DNA of 64,000 bases from RH-AL1 sp965198495 (GTDB lineage: Bacteria > Pseudomonadota > Alphaproteobacteria > Rhizobiales > Beijerinckiaceae), in NCBI GenBank assembly GCA_965198495.1, contig CBDAPL010000001.1, positions 1 to 64,000 on the forward strand. The letters run 5' to 3'. The notes beneath the pieces were generated by a model, which was not told where the DNA came from, ran no database searches, and worked only from the letters and a program-made list of their open reading frames with translations. A program made the translations under genes and the position numbers. Below are positions 1 through 7,882 of the stretch, one piece after another. The first letter of the stretch is position 1, and every line of letters begins with the position of its first letter.

Positions 1-1505
1 GCGTGGAACCCAAGGCAGAAGCTTGGATCTGCCATGTCCGTCTCGCCGCGTGGCGACAGACCATCGTCGATCCCGATCGATCGCACCTGGAGGCCGAGGT
101 GGCGCGCGTCATCGTTCATACCAATCAACGCCGGGACGAAGGTCTTTGATACGAGCCAAACCTCTCGCACGTCGGCTGTAACGACGAAGCGAGCTAGGGT
201 GCCCTTGATGTCGGGGCGCACGATCGCGCCGTCGGCGACAAGGTGGATGTCGAGATCGTCAATCGCTTTAAGCGACCAGCCCATCGCTGCGGCGCGGGCG
301 AGCAGACGCGTCCGCATCACGGCGATGATCTGTGCGTCCTGAATGAGGGGGCGGCAGTAGTCGTCGAGCGTCAGCGCGACACCATCGGGAGAACCGGTAC
401 CGTCCGTGAAGAAGGCGCGATTGCCGACGTCGATGTAGCTCTCCGCCGGCATGCCGTTGGCGATGAGGATGTCGTGGCTGTCGAGTTCGACGTGCCAATA
501 GGTGACGCTGTCGACCTCTTCCTGGACGATGGTGGCGCCGTTGATCAGCGCGCCGATCGGCACCAGCACTTCGCCGAGGATGTCGAGGCAGACGGCATGG
601 CCGGGCGACAGCCAGAGGTCGGAAGCCGGCAGCTTGGCGCCGAAAGCACCTTCGCGTACGCGGATCGGCAGGGTGGACGCGGGATAAGGATGGTTGCGGC
701 AGTCGAGCCGCTGGTGGCCGATCCAGCGGATCGGGCGGTGCGCACCGGACGCCGTCACGACGAGGTCGCCGGCCGCCAAGTCTTCCACAGCGACGTCGCC
801 GCGCGCGGCACGGATCAGCGTGCCGGTGCAGTAGCAGGCGACGGCGTTGTTGACGGCCGCGTCGTTCGACACGGGATATCCGGTACCTGGCGCTCCAGGT
901 GTAAAACCTGGCCCTGCCGAACCTCCAGTGGCCGAGCCCGCACTGTCCGTCAGGTTTGAAGCCGTTACGATCGCACCGCTCTCGACGTAGACGTCGCCAG
1001 CCGCATTGCCGCCGGCGCCCGCATTGGCGCCGTTGAAGCCGTAACCACCGGTGCCTCCCGTCGCGGTATTGGCGGAGAAGGAATCGTTGACGAGGTTGAG
1101 CGAGCCGCTGTTGACCAGAATGCCACCGGCGGCGTCACCGCCGGCACCGGCGGTCTGTCCCGTTCCTGAGGCACTCGTGCCAGCAGCTCCTGTGGCATCT
1201 CCGTTGTTGATCGCCAGGTTCTGGATGGTGATGGGGTTTGCCGTCGTGCCGTTCACCGTGAAGTCCGACACGGCGGATTGCGTCGGCCCATTCAACGCGC
1301 TGATGGCCACGCCACCGACCCCGCCGTTGCTGCCGTCGATAGTAATCCCGTTGTTTACCTGCAACGTCTGCGTGATGTTGATGGTCGAATTCGCCGGCAA
1401 GCTGAAATCGATGGTGTCGCCGTTCTGCGCCTGGGAGATCGCGTAGCGAAGCGACCCAGTATCGTTGATGCTGTCGCTGGTGTCGGTAACTGTGAAAATA
1501 GGCAT
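1..1505 (-). CDS. Secreted beta-helix/Hint_2-domain protein (3' end outside window)
   Basis: An open frame runs from an ATG at 1503-1505 to the window edge without a stop, giving 501 codons, so the C-terminus is missing. The first ~200 residues are Ser/Thr/Asn/Gly-rich and start with a segment of the type VTDT..SI.DTGSLRYAI, which is typical of secreted right-handed beta-helix proteins. A Hint_2-type (hedgehog/intein-like) domain follows, beginning near residue 220 at CYCTGTLIRAARGDVAVEDL and continuing through an RWIGHQ segment and an HAVCLDILGEVLVPIG segment. Hint_2 domains occur in many alphaproteobacterial exported proteins, and self-processing is possible but unproven. There is no classical signal peptide, so export through a type I-like C-terminal signal outside the window is an inference. 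An AGGA lies about 11 nt before the ATG. The gene is divergent from the adenylating enzyme at 1731. Confidence 0.8.
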   Translation of the reverse strand, partial: MPIFTVTDTSDSINDTGSLRYAISQAQNGDTIDFSLPANSTINITQTLQVNNGITIDGSNGGVGGVAISALNGPTQSAVSDFTVNGTTANPITIQNLAINNGDATGAAGTSASGTGQTAGAGGDAAGGILVNSGSLNLVNDSFSANTATGGTGGYGFNGANAGAGGNAAGDVYVESGAIVTASNLTDSAGSATGGSAGPGFTPGAPGTGYPVSNDAAVNNAVACYCTGTLIRAARGDVAVEDLAAGDLVVTASGAHRPIRWIGHQRLDCRNHPYPASTLPIRVREGAFGAKLPASDLWLSPGHAVCLDILGEVLVPIGALINGATIVQEEVDSVTYWHVELDSHDILIANGMPAESYIDVGNRAFFTDGTGSPDGVALTLDDYCRPLIQDAQIIAVMRTRLLARAAAMGWSLKAIDDLDIHLVADGAIVRPDIKGTLARFVVTADVREVWLVSKTFVPALIGMNDDARHLGLQVRSIGIDDGLSPRGETDMADPSFCLGFH

Positions 1506-1730
1506 GGGCCGACAATCCTAAATCTTCTGTCGCCGGGCCGGACGCCGACAGGCGGCTGCTCAAGTGCGCGCGCGCGAACCATAGCGGCAACAATTTCGAT
1601 TACGAGTCCAGCCCGGCTCAGGATGCACGCAAAACAATTTTACAGAAAGATTAACATTGTCACCTTTTTGTTCCCTCCGCGCGCTGAAGCTGCGACATTG
1701 TCGTTTCACCAAGGACAGGCTTCCGCACCT

Positions 1731-3167
1731 ATGTACGACCGACTGATTACGTTCCAAGCGCGCTACGATCCTCGCAAGCCGGCTTTCGTGAGCCGGGCCG
1801 GCGTCGTCAGCTATGCCGAGTTCGACGCCGATATCGACCGGGTCGCCGCGCGCTTCCGCGACGCCTTCTTCTGCGAGGCGGACACTTTAGCGGCCGTCGC
1901 CGTGTCCAATCCCTACGCGCACTGGCTTGTGCTGCTCGCCCTGGCGCGTCTGGGCGTCAGTTCGATGGCCGTCGCACCGGAACGCGAGCCGACGATCCTG
2001 ATCACCGACACCCCCTACGAGGGACGACACGCCTTCCTCCACGTCTCACAGGCGTGGTTCAACAAGACGCTGCTCGCACCGCGGCCGATCCTCGAGCCGA
2101 TAAGGCGCAAGCCCTCGTCCATGGCGAGGCTGATGTTCTCCTCTGGCACCACGGGCACACGCAAGGCGGTCGCGCTGAGCTGGGAATCGCTGCACGCCCA
2201 GTCCAAGATGTACCTTGTCGCGCGGCGCACGCCCGACTTACGCACCATGACGCTGATCGGCAGCGACACGATCTTCGGTCTTGTCGCGGCCCTCTACACC
2301 TGGGCTGGTGGAGGCGCCTTCGTATGCCACTCGCCGGACCAACCTCTGGCGTCGCAACTGGCAAGCCTGAACCCGACCTATATCACGATGGCCACCGGGC
2401 ATCTCGCGGCTTTGCTCGATCGATTGCCCGCCGACTTCAGCCGCATGCCAGATCTCCGGGTAGGCGTGGGGGGCAGTCCCGTCTCCAAGCGGCTGGTAGA
2501 GCGCACGCTGTCGCGATTGGCCGGCGAACTTGTCGTCTCCTATGGTTCGACAGAAGCCTCCGGTGTCGCGGTCGGTCTGCATCATGTGCTCGAGAACGCG
2601 CCCGACGCGGTTGGCGTGGTCTATCCCGATCAGGAGGTCCAGATCGTCGACGACATGGACCAGCCGGTAACACACTCTGTCCAGGGCGAGATCAGGATCC
2701 GGGGCGCTCACGTCGTTGGCGGCTACATCGACGACCTTGAAGCATCAGCCAAGGTTTTTCGGAATGGATGGTTCTACCCCGGCGATGTCGGGCGTCTGAC
2801 AGCGGACGGCGTGCTCTGCGTCTCCGGCCGCGCCGACGAAGTCATCAACATCGGCGGCATCAAGTTCCTGCCGCACCCGCTTGAGGACGCGGCTCGCGGC
2901 TGCACAGGTGTCGCTGACGCGGCCGTTTTCACGATGGCGGACGCCAACGGCAGCGACAGCACCTGCCTCGCCGTGGTTCGCTTCGAAGGCTTGGATGAAG
3001 GCACGCTGAAGCAGGCGGTTCATGCCGCCGCGCCGGCCATCACCATCCGGATTGTTTGGATCGACACCATTCCCCGCAACGCGATGGCGAAGGTCGACCG
3101 CAAAGCGCTCGCCTTCGCTTACCTCGCCGCACGGGCTCCTCTGGAGGCGCCGGCCCGCGTCCACTAG
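1731..3167 (+). CDS. Class I adenylate-forming enzyme (acyl-CoA synthetase/AMP ligase family)
   Basis: This 478-residue ANL-superfamily enzyme should activate a carboxylic acid as acyl-AMP and pass it to CoA or another acceptor. The core motifs are visible in order: phosphate-binding loop SSGTTGTRKA near residue 135, A5-type YGSTEASGV near 280, A7-type GWFYPGDVG near 345, A8 hinge GRADEVINIGG near 365, and a C-terminal Lys in AMAKVDRKAL near 460 at the place of the catalytic A10 lysine. It is shorter than typical acyl-CoA synthetases (500-560 aa) and has no fused carrier or condensation domain. The frame is open upstream to 1278, but the match to the family begins at ATG 1731, preceded by AAGGACAGG. 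The substrate cannot be told from context. The neighbours are a Hint protein and gene remnants. Confidence 0.85.
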   Translation: MYDRLITFQARYDPRKPAFVSRAGVVSYAEFDADIDRVAARFRDAFFCEADTLAAVAVSNPYAHWLVLLALARLGVSSMAVAPEREPTILITDTPYEGRHAFLHVSQAWFNKTLLAPRPILEPIRRKPSSMARLMFSSGTTGTRKAVALSWESLHAQSKMYLVARRTPDLRTMTLIGSDTIFGLVAALYTWAGGGAFVCHSPDQPLASQLASLNPTYITMATGHLAALLDRLPADFSRMPDLRVGVGGSPVSKRLVERTLSRLAGELVVSYGSTEASGVAVGLHHVLENAPDAVGVVYPDQEVQIVDDMDQPVTHSVQGEIRIRGAHVVGGYIDDLEASAKVFRNGWFYPGDVGRLTADGVLCVSGRADEVINIGGIKFLPHPLEDAARGCTGVADAAVFTMADANGSDSTCLAVVRFEGLDEGTLKQAVHAAAPAITIRIVWIDTIPRNAMAKVDRKALAFAYLAARAPLEAPARVH

Positions 3168-3221
3168 ATCATGTGCGGTCGGACTGAAGCCAGATGCCAT
3201 GAGCCAGAGGGCGCGGCGCCG

Positions 3222-3652
3222 CTACGCCGCGCGGTCCAGCACCAGCTTCATCCGCGCCCCATCGGCGGAGCGGCGGATCTCGATGGGCTTGCCTTCGGTG
3301 CCGGGCGGGATCGCGAAGGCGAAGCCGTGCGGGCCGTAGCCGGCGGCGTCGAGATCGGCGCGGCGGCGGTTGGCGAGGCCGGTGGCGACGACGCGGCCGT
3401 CGATCACCAGGTCGAGGCACACCGCCATGGCGGGGTTGAGCGCACTGCGCGCCCAGCCGCGCACGACGCCTCCCTCGATCGCGTCGATATAGCCATGCAG
3501 CGTCCCGCAGTCGGGCGCCGCGTCGGCGTCCCGCAGTCGGGCGCCGCGTCGGCGATGCCGGCGCGCGCGGCCATCGCCCGGCGGATCGCCTCGAGCTGGT
3601 AGCCATCCTCGAGGCGCGGGGCGCAATACATCGCCGCCACGCCGATCGCCGC
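3222..3652 (-). pseudogene. Hint_2-type protein, C-terminal remnant (frameshifted)
   Basis: Read on the minus strand, the segment from about 3640 gives YCAPRLEDGYQLEAIRRAM, which resembles the end of a Hint_2 domain; the intact gene at 1-1505 has YCRPLIQDAQIIAVMRTRL at the equivalent place. After a 26-bp tandem duplication the frame changes and continues as LHGYIDAIEGGVVRGWARS up to a stop at 3222. This is a small repeat domain (GWA, then dG..v, then AN..R.DL..AG, then hgFaf.iP) that is often found behind Hint domains. Removing one duplicated unit restores a continuous reading frame. The N-terminal part is absent, so this is a truncated and frameshifted relic of a second Hint protein. Confidence 0.7.
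3501..3552. repeat. Perfect 26-bp tandem duplication
   Basis: Two identical 26-bp copies lie head to tail at 3501-3526 and 3527-3552. Because 26 is not a multiple of three, the duplication shifts the frame of the Hint remnant. It looks like a replication-slippage event, although an assembly error is possible. Confidence 0.9.
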
Positions 3653-3660
3653 CGCTGCGG

Positions 3661-3939
3661 CCGGACCCGCGCCCGATCGAGGGCATCGTGCATGCCACCT
3701 ACGTGCTGGCGCGGATGGTCTTCGCGCTCGACGCCATCAGCGGCTCGGCGCGGCTGAGTGCGGAAGAGCGCGAGGATGTCGGGCGCAAGATCGAGCGGAA
3801 CCTGACGAACTACGCGGTCGGTCTGCGGACGGTCGACGCGCACGCGCGCTTCACGGAGGATGGCGCCATGATCTTCGAGGCTTGTCGGAAAGCGATGGAC
3901 GATCGTTTGCGATCCCACGAAGGGTCGGCTCGCGCGTAA
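3661..3939 (+). pseudogene. C-terminal remnant of a truncated protein
   Basis: The plus strand carries a protein-like reading frame without a credible start, beginning about DPRPIEGIVHATYVLARMVF and ending at the stop at 3937-3939. A GTG at 3688 would give 83 residues (HATYVLARMVFALDAISG and onward). The helical, amphipathic composition and the normal stop suggest the C-terminal portion of a real gene. The DPRP..G..HA pattern reminds me of the C-terminal region of HExxH-type peptide-modification proteins, but this is a weak resemblance. The 5' part is missing, and upstream the frame merges with the antisense of the Hint remnant. It could be a short functional gene, but a deletion relic fits better. 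Confidence 0.45.
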
Positions 3940-4107
3940 AACAAGGAGCCTATGGTGCCGGTCTGCGAGCCGGCTCCTTCGTTCGCGGCCGCAGTTCTCG
4001 GCAGCCGTCCCCTTCGGACAAGTCCCGCCATAAAGCGAGACTTAGATGCGACGGGTTCCCGCGCTATCTCGCGACCGACGCCTCGCGATGCGCATGATAT
4101 TCGGATT

Positions 4108-4365
4108 CTAGTTCGCGCCACCATTCGTATTGCCGCCCGTCATCGTCGTCTTGGGCGGCTCCGTCGGCGTCGGCACCCTGTGCATTTCGCTCGAGCCGAT
4201 CGCGACCGGCGCTAAGGTCGTCGGCGGAATGGACGCCGGCGTTCCCTTGTTCGACGAGGTCTTCGGGGCGCCCTCGGAATTTTGCGCGGCAGCGACGCCC
4301 GGCATGATAGCGGCAAGGATGACAGCGGCAAGGATGAGAGCGATCATTGCGATAGAACGGGTCAT
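4108..4365 (-). CDS. Small secreted hypothetical protein
   Basis: The 85-residue product begins with a clear signal peptide, hydrophobic from residue 5 to 22 and ending in a GVAAAQ-type cleavage site. The mature part is Thr/Pro/Ser/Asn-rich and low in complexity, closing with GGNTNGGAN. The ATG at 4363-4365 is preceded by AGAGGAG at a good spacing, which favours it over the longer frame starting at 4518. No family was recognised. It probably ends up in the periplasm or outside the cell. Confidence 0.7.
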   Translation of the reverse strand: MTRSIAMIALILAAVILAAIMPGVAAAQNSEGAPKTSSNKGTPASIPPTTLAPVAIGSSEMHRVPTPTEPPKTTMTGGNTNGGAN

Positions 4366-4544
4366 TGGGCCACTCCTCTTGAAGAACCTCGAAGGTGGAA
4401 CGATAAGCCGCGAGCGCGTAAGTTTCGTGACAAGGGTCCCGCGCACGAAGCGCCGCGCGCCACTCGTGAAATTCGCCATCAGCGACCGCCGCTCGGCGGC
4501 TGGTATGATGCCGATCACCGCGTGCCCGCGAGATCAGCCCACCG

Positions 4545-6020
4545 TCACCCTAGAGGACGGCTGCTCCGCTCGAAGACGTAGTTGAGTATGCCGCGCTGGC
4601 GACCCCAGACGACCGCCTCCGCCCGCTTACGGCAGCTTGTCTTCTGGTAGATGCGCCGCACGTGGTTCTTCACCGTGTAGACCGAGAGGTTCAGCGTCGC
4701 GGCGATCGCCTTGTCGGACGCGCCCTGGGTGATCAGCGCGAGCACCTCGCGTTCGCGCCGCGACAGCGTCGTATCGCTCGGTTGGTGGCCGGTATCGGCG
4801 TAGCTGTTGATCTTGGCGACGATCTTCTGTCCCAGCCAAGCCGCGTCCTGCATCACCGCCTCGACAGCCGCCTGCAGCTGAGCCTCCGTGCGCCTCTGCG
4901 CGGTGACGTTCTGGATCACGGTCAAGACGCACCGTTCGTCGAGGATCGTCACGCTCTCCGAAGACAGCAGGCACAGGAGCGCTTCGCCGGTGTTGGTATG
5001 GAGGCGCACTTCGGTCGATTGAACGCGCCCCGTCTCGTGCAGCTGCCGTTCGACGGCCCCGTACACCTCGGCATCCGCCCAAAGCTTGAGGTCGGCCTTG
5101 CTGCGACCGATGGCTTCGACGGCCGAGTGGCCGAACTCCCTCGTGAAGGCGCCGTTGGCCTCGAGAATGCGCCGCTCGGCAAGCGTGCTGATCACCATCG
5201 GCACAGGCGACAGCCGGAAAGCCTTGGCAAAGCGTTCCTCGCTCTGGCGCAGAGCGTTCTCGCTTCGCCGGCGGGGCTCGAGATCGGCGAAGCTGAACAG
5301 CATGCAGGCCTGCTTGCTGATTTCGATTGGATGCCCGGCGACGATGACGAGCTTCGTGCCGCCATCCGCCAGCTTCAGCTCCGCCTCCATCTGCGGGATC
5401 GACTTGCCGGATTCGAGATGGCGTATCGCGAGGTCGCGGCGATCGGCGCGCTCCAGCACATCGAGGTCGTAGATGGAGCGGCCGATCACATCCTCGCGGC
5501 GATGGCCGAGCATCTCCAGAAAACCCTGGTTGACCTTGACGTAGCGAAGATCGGAAAGACGACAGATGACCGCCGGCGCCGGGTTGGCGGAGAACATCCG
5601 CTCGAACCTCTGCTCGGCGTCCAGCACCTCTGTCATGTCATCGAGGACGAGAACGACGCGGTCCAGATTGCCGGCCTCGTCCTTGAGCAGGATGCTGTCG
5701 ATCTTGTGGGCCCAGGCCGGATGATGCCCGCGCGCCGCCACCTCGACGATCACATCCTTGAGCACCTCTCCGGCAATGGCGCGGCTGGCCGGGTACTCGG
5801 CCGCGTCGAGCCGGTGGCCGTTGCGATAGCGCAATTCGTAGCGCTCGACGTAAGCCGCGACGGTCTCGCCGAACTGATCAAGGGTCGTGTCGCCGTGCAT
5901 CGCCAATGCTTTGTCGTTGGCCCAGGCGAGGGCGCCGTTCATCTCGTAGACGACGACGCCGTCGCTCAGCCCGGCCATGATCAAACGGAGCTGCTTACGC
6001 TCGTGATCAGCGTGCGACAC
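4545..6020 (-). CDS. PAS-domain LuxR-type transcriptional regulator
   Basis: This 491-residue regulator carries three consecutive PAS-like domains (about residues 10-125, 135-250 and 262-380) and a C-terminal LuxR/FixJ-type helix-turn-helix (about 425-485: LSRREREVLALITQG, then AATLNLSVYTVKNHVRRIY). There is no histidine kinase or receiver domain and no membrane segment. It should therefore be a cytoplasmic one-component sensor-regulator that couples a signal sensed by the PAS domains to DNA binding. It stands alone, so its target genes are unknown. The minus-strand envelope/stress genes just upstream are possible targets by proximity only. Confidence 0.9.
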   Translation of the reverse strand: MSHADHERKQLRLIMAGLSDGVVVYEMNGALAWANDKALAMHGDTTLDQFGETVAAYVERYELRYRNGHRLDAAEYPASRAIAGEVLKDVIVEVAARGHHPAWAHKIDSILLKDEAGNLDRVVLVLDDMTEVLDAEQRFERMFSANPAPAVICRLSDLRYVKVNQGFLEMLGHRREDVIGRSIYDLDVLERADRRDLAIRHLESGKSIPQMEAELKLADGGTKLVIVAGHPIEISKQACMLFSFADLEPRRRSENALRQSEERFAKAFRLSPVPMVISTLAERRILEANGAFTREFGHSAVEAIGRSKADLKLWADAEVYGAVERQLHETGRVQSTEVRLHTNTGEALLCLLSSESVTILDERCVLTVIQNVTAQRRTEAQLQAAVEAVMQDAAWLGQKIVAKINSYADTGHQPSDTTLSRREREVLALITQGASDKAIAATLNLSVYTVKNHVRRIYQKTSCRKRAEAVVWGRQRGILNYVFERSSRPLG

Positions 6021-6133
6021 GATCCGCCTTGTCGAACATGGTGTTCCTCTTCACTGGTCTCCCGGCGGATCTTCCCTCGGGATGGGCCGAAGCCGAACCG
6101 TCCAGGGCGACGCGTGGCCGACCCTGGTCCGCG

Positions 6134-6361
6134 TCAGCGCAAGCCGCGCCGCGCCATGCCCGCATCGAACGACGGCAGACACGCGGAGCTCAGCGACGCC
6201 CTGTTGGCCTTCATGCATACCAGCAATTTCTGCTCGTCGGGATAGGTGTCAGCGCACAATCGTGCCGCGTCCTGCGTACAGGCCGCCTTCTCGGCGGCTG
6301 TGAGCTTGTAGACGTCACCCGGCGTGGCCGCGGCTGCGAGAAGGAGAAGGCTGAGGAACAT
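6134..6361 (-). CDS. Small secreted Cys-repeat protein
   Basis: The 75-residue product has a short hydrophobic N-terminus (MFLSLLLLAAAATPG) consistent with a signal peptide. It is followed by a Cys-containing repeat-like segment: AACTQDAARLCAD, then LLVCMKANRASLSSACLPSF. The spacing C..DA..LC, then CM..N...LS..C resembles the cysteine-rich GLG1-type repeat found in small bacterial periplasmic proteins. The four cysteines probably form disulfides in the periplasm. It lies between the PAS-LuxR gene and the PDZ gene, all on the same strand. Function unknown. Confidence 0.7.
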   Translation of the reverse strand: MFLSLLLLAAAATPGDVYKLTAAEKAACTQDAARLCADTYPDEQKLLVCMKANRASLSSACLPSFDAGMARRGLR

Positions 6362-6396
6362 GGCGCGGTACGCTCTTGACGTTGATTATGACAGGC

Positions 6397-7026
6397 TTAG
6401 TGTTGCTGCTGGTGCTGCCGCTCCATGTCGCCGAGCTTCTCGCGCTCCTGCTCGAGCTTGGTCTTCAGCCGTGTGTAGCAGCCTGTCTCGTAGCAACCGA
6501 TGACGGCGGCCGCACCGACCCCGATGGCCACCTTGTCACCCGTCGACAATCCGTTACCGCGCGGCACGTCGTGATGGGGTGCCGCCGCCTTGCCGGCTTC
6601 ACCGACGGTCACACCGAGACGCTGAGCCTGGCCCGGACCACCACCTTCCGGCATGTAGTCGATCTCGATCTGCTTGCCCGGCGCGATCGAACCGACGTAG
6701 GCGGCGAAATCCGCGATGCTCGGGAAGACGCGAGCGTCGACCGCGATGATCTGATCGCCGACCTTGAGGCCGGCTTGCCCGGCGGGAGACGCGGCGCCCA
6801 CGCCCTCGATCTTCAGAAGCTCGAAGGTCATGCCGCCGCTGGTGATCTCCTTCTCCGGACCGACTTTCATGCCGAGGGAGCCGCCGGCGCGCTGCAGACC
6901 TTGCGACTGCTCCGCCGATTGCAGTCGGTAGCCCATCTGATTATCGGCCAACGCCGGCACGGAAAGGCTCAGCGTGGCCAGCAGCAGGACCGCGGCGGAA
7001 GCGGCGGCGGCGCGTGATCTGTTCAT
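6397..7026 (-). CDS. Exported PDZ-domain protein
   Basis: The 209-residue protein has a signal peptide (about residues 1-27, ending PALADN). A PDZ domain lies at about 50-130, with GVGAASPAGQAGLKVGDQII as the ligand-binding/carboxylate-loop region. There is a possible membrane-associated Gly/Ala segment (GDKVAIGVGAAAVIG) near 170 and a charged, Gln/His-rich helical tail. It has no protease catalytic residues, so it is more likely a scaffold or chaperone-like periplasmic factor than a DegP-type protease. It is on the same strand as the YidB-like and GlsB-like genes, consistent with envelope maintenance. Confidence 0.8.
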   Translation of the reverse strand: MNRSRAAAASAAVLLLATLSLSVPALADNQMGYRLQSAEQSQGLQRAGGSLGMKVGPEKEITSGGMTFELLKIEGVGAASPAGQAGLKVGDQIIAVDARVFPSIADFAAYVGSIAPGKQIEIDYMPEGGGPGQAQRLGVTVGEAGKAAAPHHDVPRGNGLSTGDKVAIGVGAAAVIGCYETGCYTRLKTKLEQEREKLGDMERQHQQQH

Positions 7027-7051
7027 TGTCGGGCTTTCTGGCGTGCGAGAG

Positions 7052-7073
7052 CGGCCGATCCCATCATCGGCCG
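7052..7073 (-). terminator. Hairpin between the YidB-like and PDZ genes
   Basis: A perfect 8-bp stem (CGGCCGAT / ATCGGCCG) with a 6-nt loop sits just downstream of the stop of the YidB-like gene on the minus strand. There is no clear T-run, so termination or transcript stabilisation are both possible. Confidence 0.4.
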
Positions 7074-7080
7074 ATGAGGA

Positions 7081-7494
7081 TCAGACGTTTACCGATCCAT
7101 CGTCTTGAACCTGACCGTTGGGCGTCATGCCATGGACGGCGTTGGGAAGGTGCTGGCTGAGTTGCGAGAGGAAGTCGCCCTGGTTCATGCCAGCCTGGCT
7201 CGCCATGCCCGGGACCTGATCGCCGAAGACGTTCTGCAATTGTTGCGGCGACACGGATTGGTTTGGCCCGTTGCCGACCCAGGACTGCGCGATGTTGCCA
7301 AGCCCGGCGCGCTCGAACTGCGAGACCAGCCCGCCGATCCCGCCGGCCATATCGCCGCCGCCGGTCGTATTCTGCCCGCCGGTCATGCTTTGCCCGCCAC
7401 CGAGAAGGCCGGAGAGCACGCCTCCGATGCCCGAGGACGCCGAATTGCTACCGCCACCAAGAAGGCTGCCGATGACACTATCCAAGATACCCAT
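7081..7494 (-). CDS. YidB-family (DUF937) protein
   Basis: The 137-residue, Gly/Gln-rich protein begins MGILDSVIGSLLGGG. It contains the YidB/DUF937 hallmark segment near the C-terminus: QSWVGNGPNQSVSPQQLQNV, then LSQHLPNAV. The start at 7494 is chosen over an upstream in-frame ATG at 7524 because AGGAGG lies 8 nt before it. The function of the family is uncertain; it is a soluble protein linked to stress or envelope physiology. The central run of GGGQ/TGGGD repeats is low complexity. It is co-oriented with the GlsB-like gene 66 nt upstream. Confidence 0.85.
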   Translation of the reverse strand: MGILDSVIGSLLGGGSNSASSGIGGVLSGLLGGGQSMTGGQNTTGGGDMAGGIGGLVSQFERAGLGNIAQSWVGNGPNQSVSPQQLQNVFGDQVPGMASQAGMNQGDFLSQLSQHLPNAVHGMTPNGQVQDDGSVNV

Positions 7495-7559
7495 GAGACG
7501 ATCCTCCTGTTGGTTTTCGGGCAAACCCGTATGTTTGCCTACGAACTAGACTCGTCCGA

Positions 7560-7820
7560 TCAGATCGCCCGGCCGCGACCGGCCACGGCATGATAGATGA
7601 AGAGGACGATCACGGCGCCGACGATCGCGACGAACATGCTGTAGAGATTGAAGCCGGTGACAGGTGCCGCCCCGACCAACGAGAAGGCATAGCCGCCGAC
7701 GAACGCGCCGACGATGCCGAGCACGATGTCGAGAAGCAGCCCCTGGCCCGAGCTGTCGACGATCTTGCTTCCGATGAACCCGGCGATGGCGCCTAGGACG
7801 ACCCATGCGATGATGGACAT
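7560..7820 (-). CDS. GlsB/YeaQ/YmgE-family stress-response membrane protein
   Basis: This is an 86-residue, three-helix inner-membrane protein of the transglycosylase-associated family. The Gly-rich helices read WVVLGAIAGFIGSKIV, then LLDIVLGIVGAFVGGYAF, then MFVAIVGAVIVLFIYHAV, matching the family's usual length and organisation. These proteins are commonly induced by general or acid stress, and their molecular role is not settled. It lies immediately downstream of the DUF2382 genes, separated by a terminator-like hairpin, so it probably has its own promoter. Confidence 0.9.
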   Translation of the reverse strand: MSIIAWVVLGAIAGFIGSKIVDSSGQGLLLDIVLGIVGAFVGGYAFSLVGAAPVTGFNLYSMFVAIVGAVIVLFIYHAVAGRGRAI

Positions 7821-7843
7821 GATGATTTCTCCATGAAACTAGA

Positions 7844-7869
7844 CCGGCCCGCCGAGAGCGACGGGCCGG
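7844..7869 (-). terminator. Terminator-like hairpin after the DUF2382 operon
   Basis: An 8-bp stem, CCGGCCCG at 7844-7851 pairing with CGGGCCGG at 7862-7869, lies 14 nt beyond the stop of the 394-aa gene. On the minus strand it is followed by TCTAGTTTC, a modest T-rich tract. Confidence 0.55.
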
Positions 7870-7882
7870 CTTGACGAAAGGC

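Noticed and set aside
1278..1730. N-terminal extension of the adenylating enzyme
   Set aside because: The extra ~150 residues overlap the Hint gene on the other strand and lack protein-like composition; homology begins at 1731.
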